Assembly: GCA_003164295.1 (NCBI GenBank)
Contig: PLTA01000039.1
Location: 383,375-447,374 of the forward strand
Length of the DNA: 64,000 nt
From: Candidatus Bathyarchaeota archaeon
GTDB taxonomy: Archaea > Thermoproteota > Bathyarchaeia > Bathyarchaeales > Bathycorpusculaceae
Direction of reading: 5' to 3'
The notes beneath the pieces were generated by a model. It was not told the origin of the DNA and ran no database searches. It was given only the letters and a program-made list of their open reading frames with translations. Of this stretch, positions 54,148 through 63,330 are shown one piece after another. A program made the position numbers and the translations under genes. Every line of letters starts with the position of its first letter. Positions within the stretch are counted from its first letter, which is position 1.

Positions 54148-54690
54148 TTAAAATCTAATGTTCATATTGTAAGAACCTGAACTAGATTGTCTTTCAGTTA
54201 CTTCTATATGTTCTATTACAATCACCGCTCCGATAACGATTCTGTGATCCACGTTTCCTGTTATTGACACTCCAAGCTGGTCTCTTACGGTTACCCATTT
54301 TTTGTGGATACTAGCAACAGATGCTCCATCTAATTCCATTTGGTATTCGTGTTCGGTGAAGTCTCCGTAGATGCGCATAAACTCAGCGCCGTCTTTTTCA
54401 ACCCAAAATTCTTCGCCAACCAGTTTGGCTAATTCACGTTTTATTGTTCCCAACGCGTCCCCAGCTGAACCGTAAAAGGTGAATTCTCTGTGCAGCGACA
54501 ATGTTTTGCCCTGTAAATGCATAAGTTCCACACTGTGAGTATCTAATACTGCAAATTTAGGTGGAATTTGAACAAAGTTGCCATCAGCCTCGCCCAACTT
54601 GTTACCTTGTAAATCCATAAAGTCGTAATGTTCGTGGGCAGAAAGGATTTTCTTTTGCATTATAAAATCGTTGGTTTCAATTAGACTCAT
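54148..54690 (-). CDS. LURP-one-related / Tubby-like C-terminal domain protein
   Basis: A 180-residue beta-rich protein with the phospholipid scramblase/LURP-one pattern: an N-terminal MQKKILSAHEHYDFMDLQGN, repeated strand pairs (MRIYGDFTEHEYQMEL, SIHKKWVTVRDQLGVSI) and the final hydrophobic helix VIGAVIVIEHIEV. Members bind lipids or nucleic acids; role here unknown. Confidence 0.82.
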   Translation of the reverse strand: MSLIETNDFIMQKKILSAHEHYDFMDLQGNKLGEADGNFVQIPPKFAVLDTHSVELMHLQGKTLSLHREFTFYGSAGDALGTIKRELAKLVGEEFWVEKDGAEFMRIYGDFTEHEYQMELDGASVASIHKKWVTVRDQLGVSITGNVDHRIVIGAVIVIEHIEVTERQSSSGSYNMNIRF

Positions 54691-54762
54691 AAAGATACCC
54701 GTAATATTTACTGCTTCTATAATTTAAATTAGTAAAATTGCATAGAGAGTTAGGGATTAACG

Positions 54763-54995
54763 ATGAAAAGTCATGTTGTGATGGCAAAGAAGGGGCGGCT
54801 TACTATTCCTGCTTGGATTGCATGAAGTACAAAATAGATGATGAAAAAGCTATCTTTCTCATGGAAACGAAAGATGGCATACTGCTGAAACCTCTTAACT
54901 CATTTTGGGATTGGATAGGGACTGGCAGGAATGAAGATAATGCCGAAGAAGTCCATAAGGAGCTTTACAGACTCAGGCATGAAGAAGATGAATGA
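54763..54995 (+). pseudogene. AbrB/SpoVT-type regulator or antitoxin with one frameshift
   Basis: ATG 54763 opens MKSHVVMAKKGRLTIPAWIA, the swapped-hairpin start of AbrB proteins, then TGA at 54823. The following frame resumes MKYKIDDEKAIFLMETKDG and ILLKPLNSF, the rest of the domain, and then an acidic tail. One added base at about 54822 restores an intact 78-residue antitoxin-like protein. No toxin gene is adjacent. Decay or assembly error. Confidence 0.65.
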
Positions 54996-55085
54996 AACTA
55001 ATCACATAGTTAAAAATCATAGCCAATAAATCTCAGGAAAAAACCTCGTCAAGACATGCCTAAACCAACATATTTTAAAGGTAAA

Positions 55086-55095
55086 AGTTTATATT
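55086..55095 (+). promoter_or_regulatory. TATA box of the thermosome gene
   Basis: AGTTTATATT precedes the thermosome ATG by 62 bases; expected transcript start about 55115. No obvious heat-shock operator was seen around it. Confidence 0.45.
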
Positions 55096-55156
55096 TCCGT
55101 TGACTTTTTGCTTATTTCCGAATTAAATAATGTTCTATTAAAGAATGTGATAATAT

Positions 55157-56809
55157 ATGGCGTATTTAACAACAACAAATTCAGGACAGCCCGTCTTGAT
55201 TCTTAAAGAAGGAACAACTCGGAGCAGGGGCAAAGAAGCTCAGAGAAATAACATTATGGCCGCACGAGTAATTGGCGAAGTACTCAAAACAACCTTAGGC
55301 CCAAGAGGCATGGATAAAATGCTTATTGACAGCCTTGGCGACATAACAATAACAAACGACGGCGCAGCAATCCTAAAAGAAATTGATGTTGAACATCCAG
55401 CAGCAAAAATGATGGTTGAAATTGCAAAAACACAAGATGACATGGTCGGCGACGGAACAACAACAGCGGTCGTCCTCGCAAGTGAATTACTCAAAAAAGC
55501 AGAAGAACTTCTTGACCAAAACATTCATCCAATAATTCTTGTCAGCGGCTACCGCAAAGCTTCGCAGAAAGCAATCGAAGTCATAAACAAAATAGCGGTT
55601 CCACTTGATGTAAACGACCGCAAAACACTCCTTAAAGTCTCATTAACATCAATGAGCAGCAAAGCAGTTGGCAGCGCAAGAGAACATTTAGCTGAAATAT
55701 CAATTGATGCAGTTAAACAAATTGTTGAACAACGCGGCGACAAAACCATCGCTGATATAGATAACATTCAACTGATTAAAAAAACAGGCAAAAGCCTCCT
55801 TGAAACCCAACTAATTCAAGGTATAATTATTGACAAAGAAGTCGTTAATCCAGGAATGCCGAAGAAAAAGGAAAACGCAAAAATTGCGCTCTTAGATTCA
55901 GCCTTAGAAATAGAGAAAACAGAAATTACCGCTGAAATCCGGATAAAAGATCCATCACAAATGAAAGCGTTTCTAGACCAAGAAACTGACATGTTGCAAA
56001 ACATGGTTAAAAAGGTCAAAGCCTCAGGCGCTGACATAGTTTTCTGCCAAAAAGGCATAGACGACATGGTTCAGCATTTTCTAGCCAAAGAAGGCATAAT
56101 GGCAGCTCGACGTGTAAAAGAATCTGACATGGAAAAACTCGCAAGAGCAACAGGCGCAAAAATAAGCAGTGACCTAGATGACTTCAAAGCAGCAGACCTT
56201 GGCTTCGCAGGCTTGGTTGAAGAACGCAAAATCGGCGACGATAAAATGATTTTTGTCGAGAAATGCAAAGATCCACACAGCGTAGCCATACTTATCCGCG
56301 CAGGACTCGAACGCATGGTTGACGAAGCAGAAAGAGCCATGACCGATTCACTATCAGTAGTTTCAGATGTAATTGAAAACAACAAAATCGTTCCAGGTGG
56401 CGGCGCAGTCGAAATCGAAATAGCAAAAGAACTACGCAAGTATGCAACAAAGGTCGGCGGAAGAGAACAATTAGCTGTGGAAGCATTTGCAGACGCAGTA
56501 GAAGTTATACCTCGTACTCTCGCAGAAAATGCAGGTCTTGAACCCATAGACATCCTTGTTGAACTTCGCTCAAAACATGATACAGCAGATGGCAAAAACT
56601 TTGGAATCAACATCTTTACAGGCAAACTACAAGATAGCATCGCAAACGGCGTAATAGAGCCAATCGTTGTCAAAGAACAAGCTATCAAATCTGCGGCAGA
56701 ATCAGCAGCCATGATACTACGCATAGATGATGTCATTACATCTAAATCGCCGAAAGGCGGTCCAGGTGGCCCAGGCGGCGGAATGCCGGGCGGCATGGGC
56801 GAAGAATAA
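55157..56809 (+). CDS. thsA: Thermosome subunit (group II chaperonin)
   Basis: ATP-driven folding chamber. ATP-site motifs [18 protein letters not shown] and [19 protein letters not shown] and the C-terminal [10 protein letters not shown] are clear. The tail ends in [17 protein letters not shown], the flexible Gly/Met tail. Length 550. Only one subunit gene is in the window; others may exist elsewhere. Confidence 0.97.
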   Translation: MAYLTTTNSGQPVLILKEGTTRSRGKEAQRNNIMAARVIGEVLKTTLGPRGMDKMLIDSLGDITITNDGAAILKEIDVEHPAAKMMVEIAKTQDDMVGDGTTTAVVLASELLKKAEELLDQNIHPIILVSGYRKASQKAIEVINKIAVPLDVNDRKTLLKVSLTSMSSKAVGSAREHLAEISIDAVKQIVEQRGDKTIADIDNIQLIKKTGKSLLETQLIQGIIIDKEVVNPGMPKKKENAKIALLDSALEIEKTEITAEIRIKDPSQMKAFLDQETDMLQNMVKKVKASGADIVFCQKGIDDMVQHFLAKEGIMAARRVKESDMEKLARATGAKISSDLDDFKAADLGFAGLVEERKIGDDKMIFVEKCKDPHSVAILIRAGLERMVDEAERAMTDSLSVVSDVIENNKIVPGGGAVEIEIAKELRKYATKVGGREQLAVEAFADAVEVIPRTLAENAGLEPIDILVELRSKHDTADGKNFGINIFTGKLQDSIANGVIEPIVVKEQAIKSAAESAAMILRIDDVITSKSPKGGPGGPGGGMPGGMGEE

Positions 56810-56810
56810 A

Positions 56811-56852
56811 TTTTCCCCTTTTAATTTTTCTTTTTTAATTAAAATTTTTTTG
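56811..56852 (+). terminator. U-rich terminator after thermosome
   Basis: TTTTCCCCTTTTAATTTTTC and further T runs begin one base after the stop, a typical archaeal terminator. Confidence 0.5.
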
Positions 56853-57077
56853 AAGTGTAAACCTTGTTCTCTGATTGGTCAATTATTGGTTAATTGGGAA
56901 ATGTTGATTCTTGCTTGTGTCAGCTGGCCAATTTCTTAAGCGATTACTGACTGAAATCATATGCCAAAGCGTTTCTCTTTGCATTTAATTTTACTATAAT
57001 CTTCTAGACAACAAATAATTTAAAATAACCCCTCATGTTTATTGTAGCCATTAACAAGGAGAGACGGGGCGAAAATA

Positions 57078-57278
57078 ATGAGTGACGAAGGCGACACATT
57101 CTGGGTATCGCTTGCTGAGAAAGTCTTTGGCTTACTACTGATCGTGATAGGTGCAGTCATGCTTTACTTCACTGCGACAACCAGCGGTTTGGGCGCATTC
57201 AGCGTATTCTTCGGCGTTGTGAGCGTAATTATGATTATTATCGGTCTGTTTCTGCTATTAGTTAAACCGCCTGAATAA
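57078..57278 (+). CDS. Small two-helix membrane protein
   Basis: A 66-residue protein with two transmembrane helices (about 13-31 and 38-62) joined by a short glycine loop, and a short acidic N-terminus. ACGGGGCG precedes the ATG, a modest ribosome site. No family known. It sits alone between thermosome and infB. Confidence 0.6.
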   Translation: MSDEGDTFWVSLAEKVFGLLLIVIGAVMLYFTATTSGLGAFSVFFGVVSVIMIIIGLFLLLVKPPE

Positions 57279-57420
57279 CCCGATTTACCTTTTCTTTTAC
57301 GCAATTAGTACTGTGTTTTTGTTAATACGCATAATCAATCAATAATATCATGGTTTCATTGTCATTTAACCAAAACACAATTTAGCTTCATAGAAACATT
57401 TTATCCGGAAAGGAATAAGA

Positions 57421-59208
57421 ATGCCCACTCGTCAGCCAATTGTTTGTGTTCTAGGACATGTCGATGCAGGAAAAACCTCGCTTCTTGATGAACTGAGAAA
57501 AACGAGTGTGCAAGCGCGTGAAGCAGGCGGTATGACCCAGCACATCGGTGCCAGCTTTTTCCCAGTTGAAACGCTTAAGCAACTAATCGGACCATACATG
57601 GGTAATTTTAAAACTGGGATAGAAATTCCCGGCTTATTAATCGTGGATACTCCTGGACATGAAGCATTCACTAATCTTCGGCGCAGAGGCGGGAGTGTTG
57701 CTGACATTGCCATTCTTGTTGTAGATGCTTTAAGGGGGTTTGAAGCTCAAACTTATGAGTGTATAGAAATTCTAAAAGCCCGCAAAACCCCGTTTATTGT
57801 TGCAGTTAACAAAATCGATCGTATCCCCGGCTGGAAACCTCAGCAAGGAACGCCGTTTTTGAAGTCTTATGCTTCTCAATCAAGCTTTGTTCGTGAAGCA
57901 TTGGATAACCGCTTGTACGTTGTTATGGGCGAGTTTAGCCGATTAGCCTTTAAAACTGATCGATTTGACCACATTAAAGATTTCACTGTTAACGTAGCTT
58001 TAGTGCCGACAAGCGCCAAAACTGGCGAAGGCTTATCAGAACTAGTCATGGTTTTAGTTGGTTTAACTCAGCAGTTTCTTACAAAACGCTTACAGACAAC
58101 TGAGGGGGCAGCAAAGGGGTCTGTACTGGAAGTTAAAGAGGAACCTGGATTAGGCTTAACATTAAACGCCATCATCTATGATGGCACATTACATAAAGAT
58201 GATTTGATAGTTGTTGGAGGACGAAATGGGCCAATTTCAGCTCGTGTACGAGCAATTCTTGTGCCCAAACCCTTAGATGAAATGAGGGATCCGCGTGACA
58301 AGTTTACTTCAGTTGATTGCGTTATTGCCAGTGCAGGTGTCAAAGTGGTTGCTCCTGATTTAGATGGTGCTTTGGCTGGTGCGCCACTGTTTGCTGTGCC
58401 TCAAGGCGAGCTGCCAGAAAAATACTGCAAACTTATCACTGAAGAAATCGGGCGAATCAGAATTAAAAAAGAGATTGAGGGCGTTATCGTTAAGGCTGAC
58501 ACGCTTGGTTCCTTGGAAGCGATGGCTGAGATTTTGAAAACCAACAACGTGCAGGTGCGAATTGCAGATGTGGGCGATATTAGTAAACGTGATGTGATTG
58601 AAGCATCTGTGGTGAAAACTCGTGAACCTTTAGTCGGCGCAATCCTAGCTTTTGGCGTAAAAACTTTGCCTGATGCACAGGAAGAAGCCACAGCCAACAA
58701 CATCCCTATTTTCAACCAACCCATAATATACAATTTAATAGATGCCTACATACAATGGGCTAAAAACAAACGGGAATCAAAGAGCGAGGCTGAGTTTGAA
58801 GCTCTTGTTAAACCAGGAAAAGTCAAAGTTTTGCCAAACTGCATTTTCCATAGAGCTAAACCATTAGTGGTCGGCGTTGAAGTTTTGGGTGGACGATTAA
58901 AACCAAAATATGGGCTTATGCGTGCAGAAGATGGCAGCGATTTAGGTGAAATTGATCAAATTCAGGATAAAGGCAAAGCAGTGCCTGACGCTAAGGTTGG
59001 CATGGAAGTGGCGATTTCGATGGATAAGCCGATTGCAGGACGACATATCTTTGAACGTGATGTGTTGTTTGTAAAAGTGCCTGAGAAGGATGCGCAGGCA
59101 TTGCAGAAGGCACATGCGGATGACTTAACAGCTGACGAACAAGAAGTACTCAAAGAATACATTACGATGATGCGCAAAAAAGTTCCTTTCTGGGCAGGCG
59201 TAATGTAA
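57421..59208 (+). CDS. infB: Translation initiation factor aIF5B
   Basis: GTPase that joins ribosomal subunits. G1 GHVDAGKTSLLD, G3 DTPGHEAF, G4 NKID and the later beta-barrel and helix domains are in place over 595 residues, with the usual C-terminal domain (KYGLMRAEDGSDLGEIDQIQ region). GGAAAGGAAT precedes the ATG. Monocistronic as judged by gaps of 142 and 81 bases. Confidence 0.97.
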   Translation: MPTRQPIVCVLGHVDAGKTSLLDELRKTSVQAREAGGMTQHIGASFFPVETLKQLIGPYMGNFKTGIEIPGLLIVDTPGHEAFTNLRRRGGSVADIAILVVDALRGFEAQTYECIEILKARKTPFIVAVNKIDRIPGWKPQQGTPFLKSYASQSSFVREALDNRLYVVMGEFSRLAFKTDRFDHIKDFTVNVALVPTSAKTGEGLSELVMVLVGLTQQFLTKRLQTTEGAAKGSVLEVKEEPGLGLTLNAIIYDGTLHKDDLIVVGGRNGPISARVRAILVPKPLDEMRDPRDKFTSVDCVIASAGVKVVAPDLDGALAGAPLFAVPQGELPEKYCKLITEEIGRIRIKKEIEGVIVKADTLGSLEAMAEILKTNNVQVRIADVGDISKRDVIEASVVKTREPLVGAILAFGVKTLPDAQEEATANNIPIFNQPIIYNLIDAYIQWAKNKRESKSEAEFEALVKPGKVKVLPNCIFHRAKPLVVGVEVLGGRLKPKYGLMRAEDGSDLGEIDQIQDKGKAVPDAKVGMEVAISMDKPIAGRHIFERDVLFVKVPEKDAQALQKAHADDLTADEQEVLKEYITMMRKKVPFWAGVM

Positions 59209-59289
59209 AGGCAACAATTTTTTTGGTCAATAGAGAATGGATGTTAAAATAAATGTAGTCACTTTTACTAGACGAGCAAACCATAACCT

Positions 59290-59514
59290 TTGGTGCAAGT
59301 AGAATATGACCAGAAAGCCGATGCCATGTATATTTGGGTGAGAAAAGCCAAATATAACATAAATGAAGAACTATCACAAAACGTCATTATTGACTTAGAC
59401 AAAACTGGTCTCACCATAGGCATAGACGTATTAAGCGCGTCCAAAAATTTGAGCAAAGAGATAGAAATAAAATTATTAACACAGAAAAGATCGGTGCAAC
59501 CGCTTAAAAATTAG
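59290..59514 (+). CDS. DUF2283 family protein
   Basis: A 74-residue protein with the DUF2283 signature VEYDQKADAMYIWV and IIDLDKTGLTIGIDVLSAS. Function unknown; small members are often seen near toxin-antitoxin or mobile genes. TTG start at 59290. Its stop overlaps the MoaD-like gene on the opposite strand by four bases. Confidence 0.82.
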   Translation: MVQVEYDQKADAMYIWVRKAKYNINEELSQNVIIDLDKTGLTIGIDVLSASKNLSKEIEIKLLTQKRSVQPLKN

Positions 59515-59804
59515 CCACCGCCTACTGGAGGCAAAATAGCCAAAACATCGCCGTTTTCGAGCTTGGCTTCTAACCCATTTAATGTTGAGGTGCTGTTTCC
59601 GTTAACAAGAAACTGCAGAAAACCTTTGGGGTGCCCCGTTTTGTCGTTGTAAATATATTCAGTAAATGCGGATCCGTATTTTTTAGATAAATTTTTAAGC
59701 ACAAAGTCAACAGTAACCTCCTCGTTTGGTTCAAAGGTTAGGGCTTCTTCTCTTTTGCCGACGATTTCTCTTAAGCTTGTGAAAAAGCGAACTTTAACCT
59801 GCAT
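59511..59804 (-). CDS. MoaD/ThiS-like sulfur-carrier or SAMP protein
   Basis: A 97-residue ubiquitin-fold protein ending VGGG, the diglycine needed for thiocarboxylate or protein conjugation. MQVKVRFFTSLREIVGKREE at the N-terminus is typical of MoaD. ATG 59804 is chosen because this matches the fold start; the frame opens at 59861. Molybdopterin synthesis or ubiquitin-like tagging are both possible; no moaE or E1-like gene is nearby. Confidence 0.88.
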   Translation of the reverse strand: MQVKVRFFTSLREIVGKREEALTFEPNEEVTVDFVLKNLSKKYGSAFTEYIYNDKTGHPKGFLQFLVNGNSTSTLNGLEAKLENGDVLAILPPVGGG

Positions 59805-59903
59805 TGTCTCACTTAACAAACTAAATGTGTCTGTGGAAATTAACTTTATGCAACAAAGCATTAACTAACAAATCTTCTCAGAGAAATCTGAATTGAGGGT
59901 TAA

Positions 59904-60000
59904 GCTGAGGGTCTGGAAAAGTTAAGGAGAAAATGAAAAAAGCAAACTTATCACCACGATTGATAGTAGCGTGATTTTTGCTTTCCCAGAGTTCCTCAGC
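59904..60000 (+). ncRNA. Long imperfect hairpin, candidate structured RNA
   Basis: Outer arms GCTGAGG (59904-59910) / CCTCAGC (59994-60000), then TCTGG / CCAGA, a one-sided 20-base bulge, then AAAGCAAA (59939-59946) / TTTGCTTT (59977-59984) and ATCAC / GTGAT. In total about 25 base pairs over 97 bases. Within the bulge AAGGAGAAAATG forms a start for a 13-codon frame. The function could be RNA-based or an attenuator. The 520-base intergenic stretch has no other gene of note. Confidence 0.4.
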
Positions 60001-60229
60001 CAACAAAACGGAGGTTTCATATCTTAAAGGCGTTTTTCAAAATTACACCCAAATTTACCCAAAATTTGAATCTGTCTCTATTGAATTTTTCAGCCCAAGC
60101 TGCGGATAAAACAGAATTTTGGGACTGTCCCGCTCAAAGGGTAATTCTGGATTGAAGAACTTAATCGGATGGGTGAAACAATTGGCTACAACAAAACGTT
60201 ATCTCTCACTGGCCACTTCAACATTTATT

Positions 60230-60340
60230 ATGTCTTCAAATAAAAACAAGAAACATCAGTTTTGCCCAGCAATGAATGAAGCCAGCAGCCCAATACATGA
60301 TGAGCACGTAAAGAAAATACGAGAACAAGAAAAAACCTAA
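60230..60340 (+). CDS. Possible 36-residue hydrophilic protein
   Basis: ATG 60230 opens MSSNKNKKHQFCPAMNEASS...REQEKT and stop. The frame is open further up to TTG 60119. No ribosome site is visible and the GNAT gene begins 43 bases after. Weak candidate. Confidence 0.25.
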   Translation: MSSNKNKKHQFCPAMNEASSPIHDEHVKKIREQEKT

Positions 60341-60382
60341 AGCCTTCACAGTTTAGCGGTTAAAGAGCACAGAGGCAGATGA

Positions 60383-60829
60383 ATGACTATTCAGACAGCC
60401 AACATCAAAGATGCAGAAGAAATATTAGCGCTTCAAAAGTTGGCTTACAAAAGCGAGGCAATATTGCATGGAGATTTTCAGATTCCTCCACTAGTTGAAA
60501 CTATCGATGAATTAAAAGAGAATTTTCAAACTTATGTTTTTTTAAAAGCCACCGCTGAAAGGAAAATCGTAGGCTCAGTCAGAGTATTTCAAGAAGACAA
60601 CACCTGCTACATTGGCAGGCTGATGGTTCACCCAGAATTCCAGAACCGAGGCATCGCAACCAAACTTCTAAAGGAAATCGAGAAGCGTTTTTCATGTGGC
60701 AGACTTGAGCTTTTTACGGGTTGTAAGAGTAAAGCGATTCGTTTGTATGAGAAACTTGGCTATATGCGTTTTAAGGAAGAGAAGCCAACAGATAATGTTA
60801 CTTTGGTGTTTTTAGAGAAAACACGGTAA
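60383..60829 (+). CDS. GNAT family N-acetyltransferase
   Basis: A 148-residue acetyl-CoA-dependent acetyltransferase. The acetyl-CoA loop is MVHPEFQNRGIATKLL, with the later strand LFTGCKSKAIRLYEKLGYMRF typical of the fold. Substrate unknown. The ATG follows GAGGCAGATG. Separate from the isomerase gene downstream by 60 bases. Confidence 0.92.
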   Translation: MTIQTANIKDAEEILALQKLAYKSEAILHGDFQIPPLVETIDELKENFQTYVFLKATAERKIVGSVRVFQEDNTCYIGRLMVHPEFQNRGIATKLLKEIEKRFSCGRLELFTGCKSKAIRLYEKLGYMRFKEEKPTDNVTLVFLEKTR

Positions 60830-60890
60830 CCGACTTATTTATCACAAAGTAATTAAAATATTCTAATCGAAAACTGTGAAGGCTATGTGC

Positions 60891-61664
60891 ATGAAGTTAA
60901 GCTTATCTAACGGAATTTTTTGCAAGCTAGGCATAAAAGAAAATTTTGCCATGGTCAAACGTTTTGGATTCGAAAACATTGAATTCAACATGAAATCCAT
61001 CAAGAAAGAACGTGACACTGATGTTTACCGTGAACAAAAAGCGTTAGCAGCCTCAGGGCTTACATGTTTAACTCTGCATTCAGCCACCTTGCACGTGAAA
61101 GACCCCATTGAGGTACATCAGGCCGTTTATTACGGTAAAATCTCGCTTGAATGCGCCCACGCACTTAAAGCTCCGCTAATGACTATTCACTCAAATGTTT
61201 CAAAAAAACTGCCTCAAAATGATAGGGAAAAATGTTTAGATAAAATTTATAATAAAGAAATAAAGCCTTTTGCGAAAAGCTTAGGCGTCAAGTTGGCTTT
61301 GGAGAATTTGTCTTATACTTCAACTGGGTTTGGCAAAAATGTGGAGTTGCTGGAAGAAGTTTTAGGTGTCATTGACGATGGCGATATGGGGATAACATTT
61401 GATTTTTGTCATGCTTTGGAAACAAAGCAAGTTGATAACCTCTTAGACAAGTATGGCAAACGCGTCTGTAATGTTCACATGGCAAATAAAGCCCATACGC
61501 CTTTCACCGAGCCAAAACCTGAATTGATAGCGTTCCTTACCCGCTTGCACGAGTTTGACTACGAGGGCCCAATTACATTGGAGCTTGCACACGACACTTC
61601 CATGGATGAAATCGCAAAATGCAAAGCTCTTTTTGATAAACTTCTGCCTAATTCTATCCTGTAA
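60891..61664 (+). CDS. Sugar-phosphate isomerase/epimerase-like TIM barrel
   Basis: AP endonuclease 2-type barrel with metal ligands in LTLHSATLH, TIHSNVSK, LALENLSY, ITFDFCHA, CNVHMAN and ITLELAHD. A zinc or manganese isomerase or epimerase is likely; endonuclease IV is an alternative but key DNA-binding loops are not obvious. ATG 60891 has GAAGG upstream; earlier in-frame starts exist at 60876 and 60885. Confidence 0.82.
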   Translation: MKLSLSNGIFCKLGIKENFAMVKRFGFENIEFNMKSIKKERDTDVYREQKALAASGLTCLTLHSATLHVKDPIEVHQAVYYGKISLECAHALKAPLMTIHSNVSKKLPQNDREKCLDKIYNKEIKPFAKSLGVKLALENLSYTSTGFGKNVELLEEVLGVIDDGDMGITFDFCHALETKQVDNLLDKYGKRVCNVHMANKAHTPFTEPKPELIAFLTRLHEFDYEGPITLELAHDTSMDEIAKCKALFDKLLPNSIL

Positions 61665-61855
61665 TTATCTTTTAGCGTTATTGGAGGTTTTTGATGCTCC
61701 CCTTTAACTGCATCGTACACTTTTTGAGCCATATACTCAAATACTAGGTAGAAATTGCCTGTATATCTCAGTCCTCCGCCTTTTTCACTTATTATTCAAA
61801 CCGCGATTTTACCGGGGAAGAAGGGTAAACATCAAGCAGCCATCCCTTAACGTGA

Positions 61856-62128
61856 TCAAATGCCACTGTGTTGATGCTGTTTAAGGTCATCTAATTCCTT
61901 CTGAAGCCTCTCCAAACGAATTTGCTGTGAAACCAGCATTGACATTATCATTGGTTCAAAAGACACTGGTGGGGTGGAATTGCTTCCAGCTGATGCATAG
62001 ATTCTGCAGGCATCCATCAGAATGTCGAAAGCTTCTCTGTCTTCTCTGCGGAGTGCTTTTGCGAAACCGTTCCAGCGGTGTATTTCGTCTTCAAAGACCA
62101 TGCGGTATGATTCAACTGTTTTTCCCAC
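61856..62128 (-). CDS. Helical partner of RecA-like protein
   Basis: A 90-residue protein, entirely helical (FEDEIHRWNGFAKALRREDREAFDILMDACRIYA), then a disordered segment and a short C-terminal helix (QQIRLERLQKELDDLKQHQ). It follows the RecA-like gene on the same strand with one base between stop and start. I do not recognise the family with certainty. Co-translation implies a complex. Confidence 0.65.
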   Translation of the reverse strand: MGKTVESYRMVFEDEIHRWNGFAKALRREDREAFDILMDACRIYASAGSNSTPPVSFEPMIMSMLVSQQIRLERLQKELDDLKQHQHSGI

Positions 62129-62129
62129 G

Positions 62130-62849
62130 TCAAGCGCCCATGAAATCGGTTAAAGTTAAGTTTTCAGATGGGAGTTCAGCGGTACCTAACATTAAGTGTG
62201 AATGTTTCTCTAAGGTTACTTCCCGTGTGTATGGGGTTTTGCTGAAGGCTAAGACGGTGTTTGCTTTGCTGCAAGTTATTTCTTGAAATTCATAATTTCT
62301 TTTGTTGTCTGAGTAAGGTAGGTAGGTTGCGATTAGTATTATTTGGTTTTTTTTAGCAAAGCTTGAGAGGTAACTGAGGATTTGGCTGTAGACTCTTTGC
62401 GCTTCTTCATGTGGGATGTCATTGTCTAAGAAGAATCCACCTATATCTGAAATTACAACGAGTTTGGCATTATACTTTTGTACGGTTTCTTCCAGTTTAT
62501 CCAATATTAACGATGTTAGTTGATAGGTGGTGAATGCTCTTGAAATAAAGAGGTGTTCAAGAACTTGTCTTGGGTTAAGCTGATGAATTTGAGCTAAACG
62601 GGTGATTTTGTAGAGTCTAAATGTGTTTCCACCCTCAATGAAAACAACGTTGCTTCCTAAGCCACCAAACTGGACCGGCAATTGGGCTCGGATGCAGAGC
62701 AAAGACGTTAATGAATTAACCGATGGTGACCCGTACAGCATGGCGAAGTCGCCTGGTGCAAAACCTGGAAAAATCTCGTCTACGCCTGGCATGCTTAAAG
62801 AAAATAATGATTGCGCCATCGTAGGTTTAACGATTAGTTTTTGAGACAT
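62130..62849 (-). CDS. RecA/RadA-fold protein with degenerate Walker A
   Basis: A 239-residue RecA-superfamily domain. The P-loop position reads LYGSPSVNSLTSLL in place of GxxGxGKT, so the catalytic lysine is lost. The Walker B-like strand LVVISDIGGFF and the later ILIATYLPYS strand remain. Such inactive RadA paralogues could act as assembly or regulatory subunits in recombination or signalling. Tightly linked to the 90-residue helical gene. Confidence 0.72.
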   Translation of the reverse strand: MSQKLIVKPTMAQSLFSLSMPGVDEIFPGFAPGDFAMLYGSPSVNSLTSLLCIRAQLPVQFGGLGSNVVFIEGGNTFRLYKITRLAQIHQLNPRQVLEHLFISRAFTTYQLTSLILDKLEETVQKYNAKLVVISDIGGFFLDNDIPHEEAQRVYSQILSYLSSFAKKNQIILIATYLPYSDNKRNYEFQEITCSKANTVLAFSKTPYTREVTLEKHSHLMLGTAELPSENLTLTDFMGA

Positions 62850-62962
62850 TCTCTTTGTTCACCTGTTCCTAAACGGTGCAAAACCGATTCGACTTTATTT
62901 AAGAAAGCGTCGAAACGACATAGATGAATAGTGGAGAGTGCAGTGAAAGTGAAAAAAGCAGT

Positions 62963-63178
62963 TTAGGCTGCAGACGATGCTTTCTTGACTTCTGCTTGTT
63001 GCCTAAGTATCTGAGTTGCTAATGTAGTTAGGAAAATTACGGTAAACACTATTGCTCCAATTCCAATCTTATACGAAATATCCATGTTAACGTAGAAAAG
63101 TGCAAAAACAGTTACAAGCATCAACGCTAAAACCAACGCTTCCTGAACACCGCTAAAAACTTTTGGTCCAAAACTCAT
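62963..63178 (-). CDS. Small two-helix membrane protein
   Basis: A 71-residue protein with two transmembrane segments (about 10-30 and 35-55) and a short charged tail with an alanine end. No family known. Divergent from the ABC ATPase gene with 150 bases between, possibly an accessory membrane component of it, but this is only position-based. Confidence 0.55.
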   Translation of the reverse strand: MSFGPKVFSGVQEALVLALMLVTVFALFYVNMDISYKIGIGAIVFTVIFLTTLATQILRQQAEVKKASSAA

Positions 63179-63330
63179 TTAAACTCACCGATATTTCCTA
63201 AATCCATGTATAAGCGTCAGATATTAATTTTCTGTTCAGAGTTTTTAGTAAATCCCCGTTACATGCAATAAGTTATAATTATAGAACGGTCATCTGTGGT
63301 ATTTGAAGCAAGGGCATAGTTGATGATTTA

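Noticed and set aside
56071..56796. 241-codon minus-strand frame inside the thermosome gene
   Set aside because: Low-complexity Ser/Pro-rich shadow of a highly conserved gene on the other strand.
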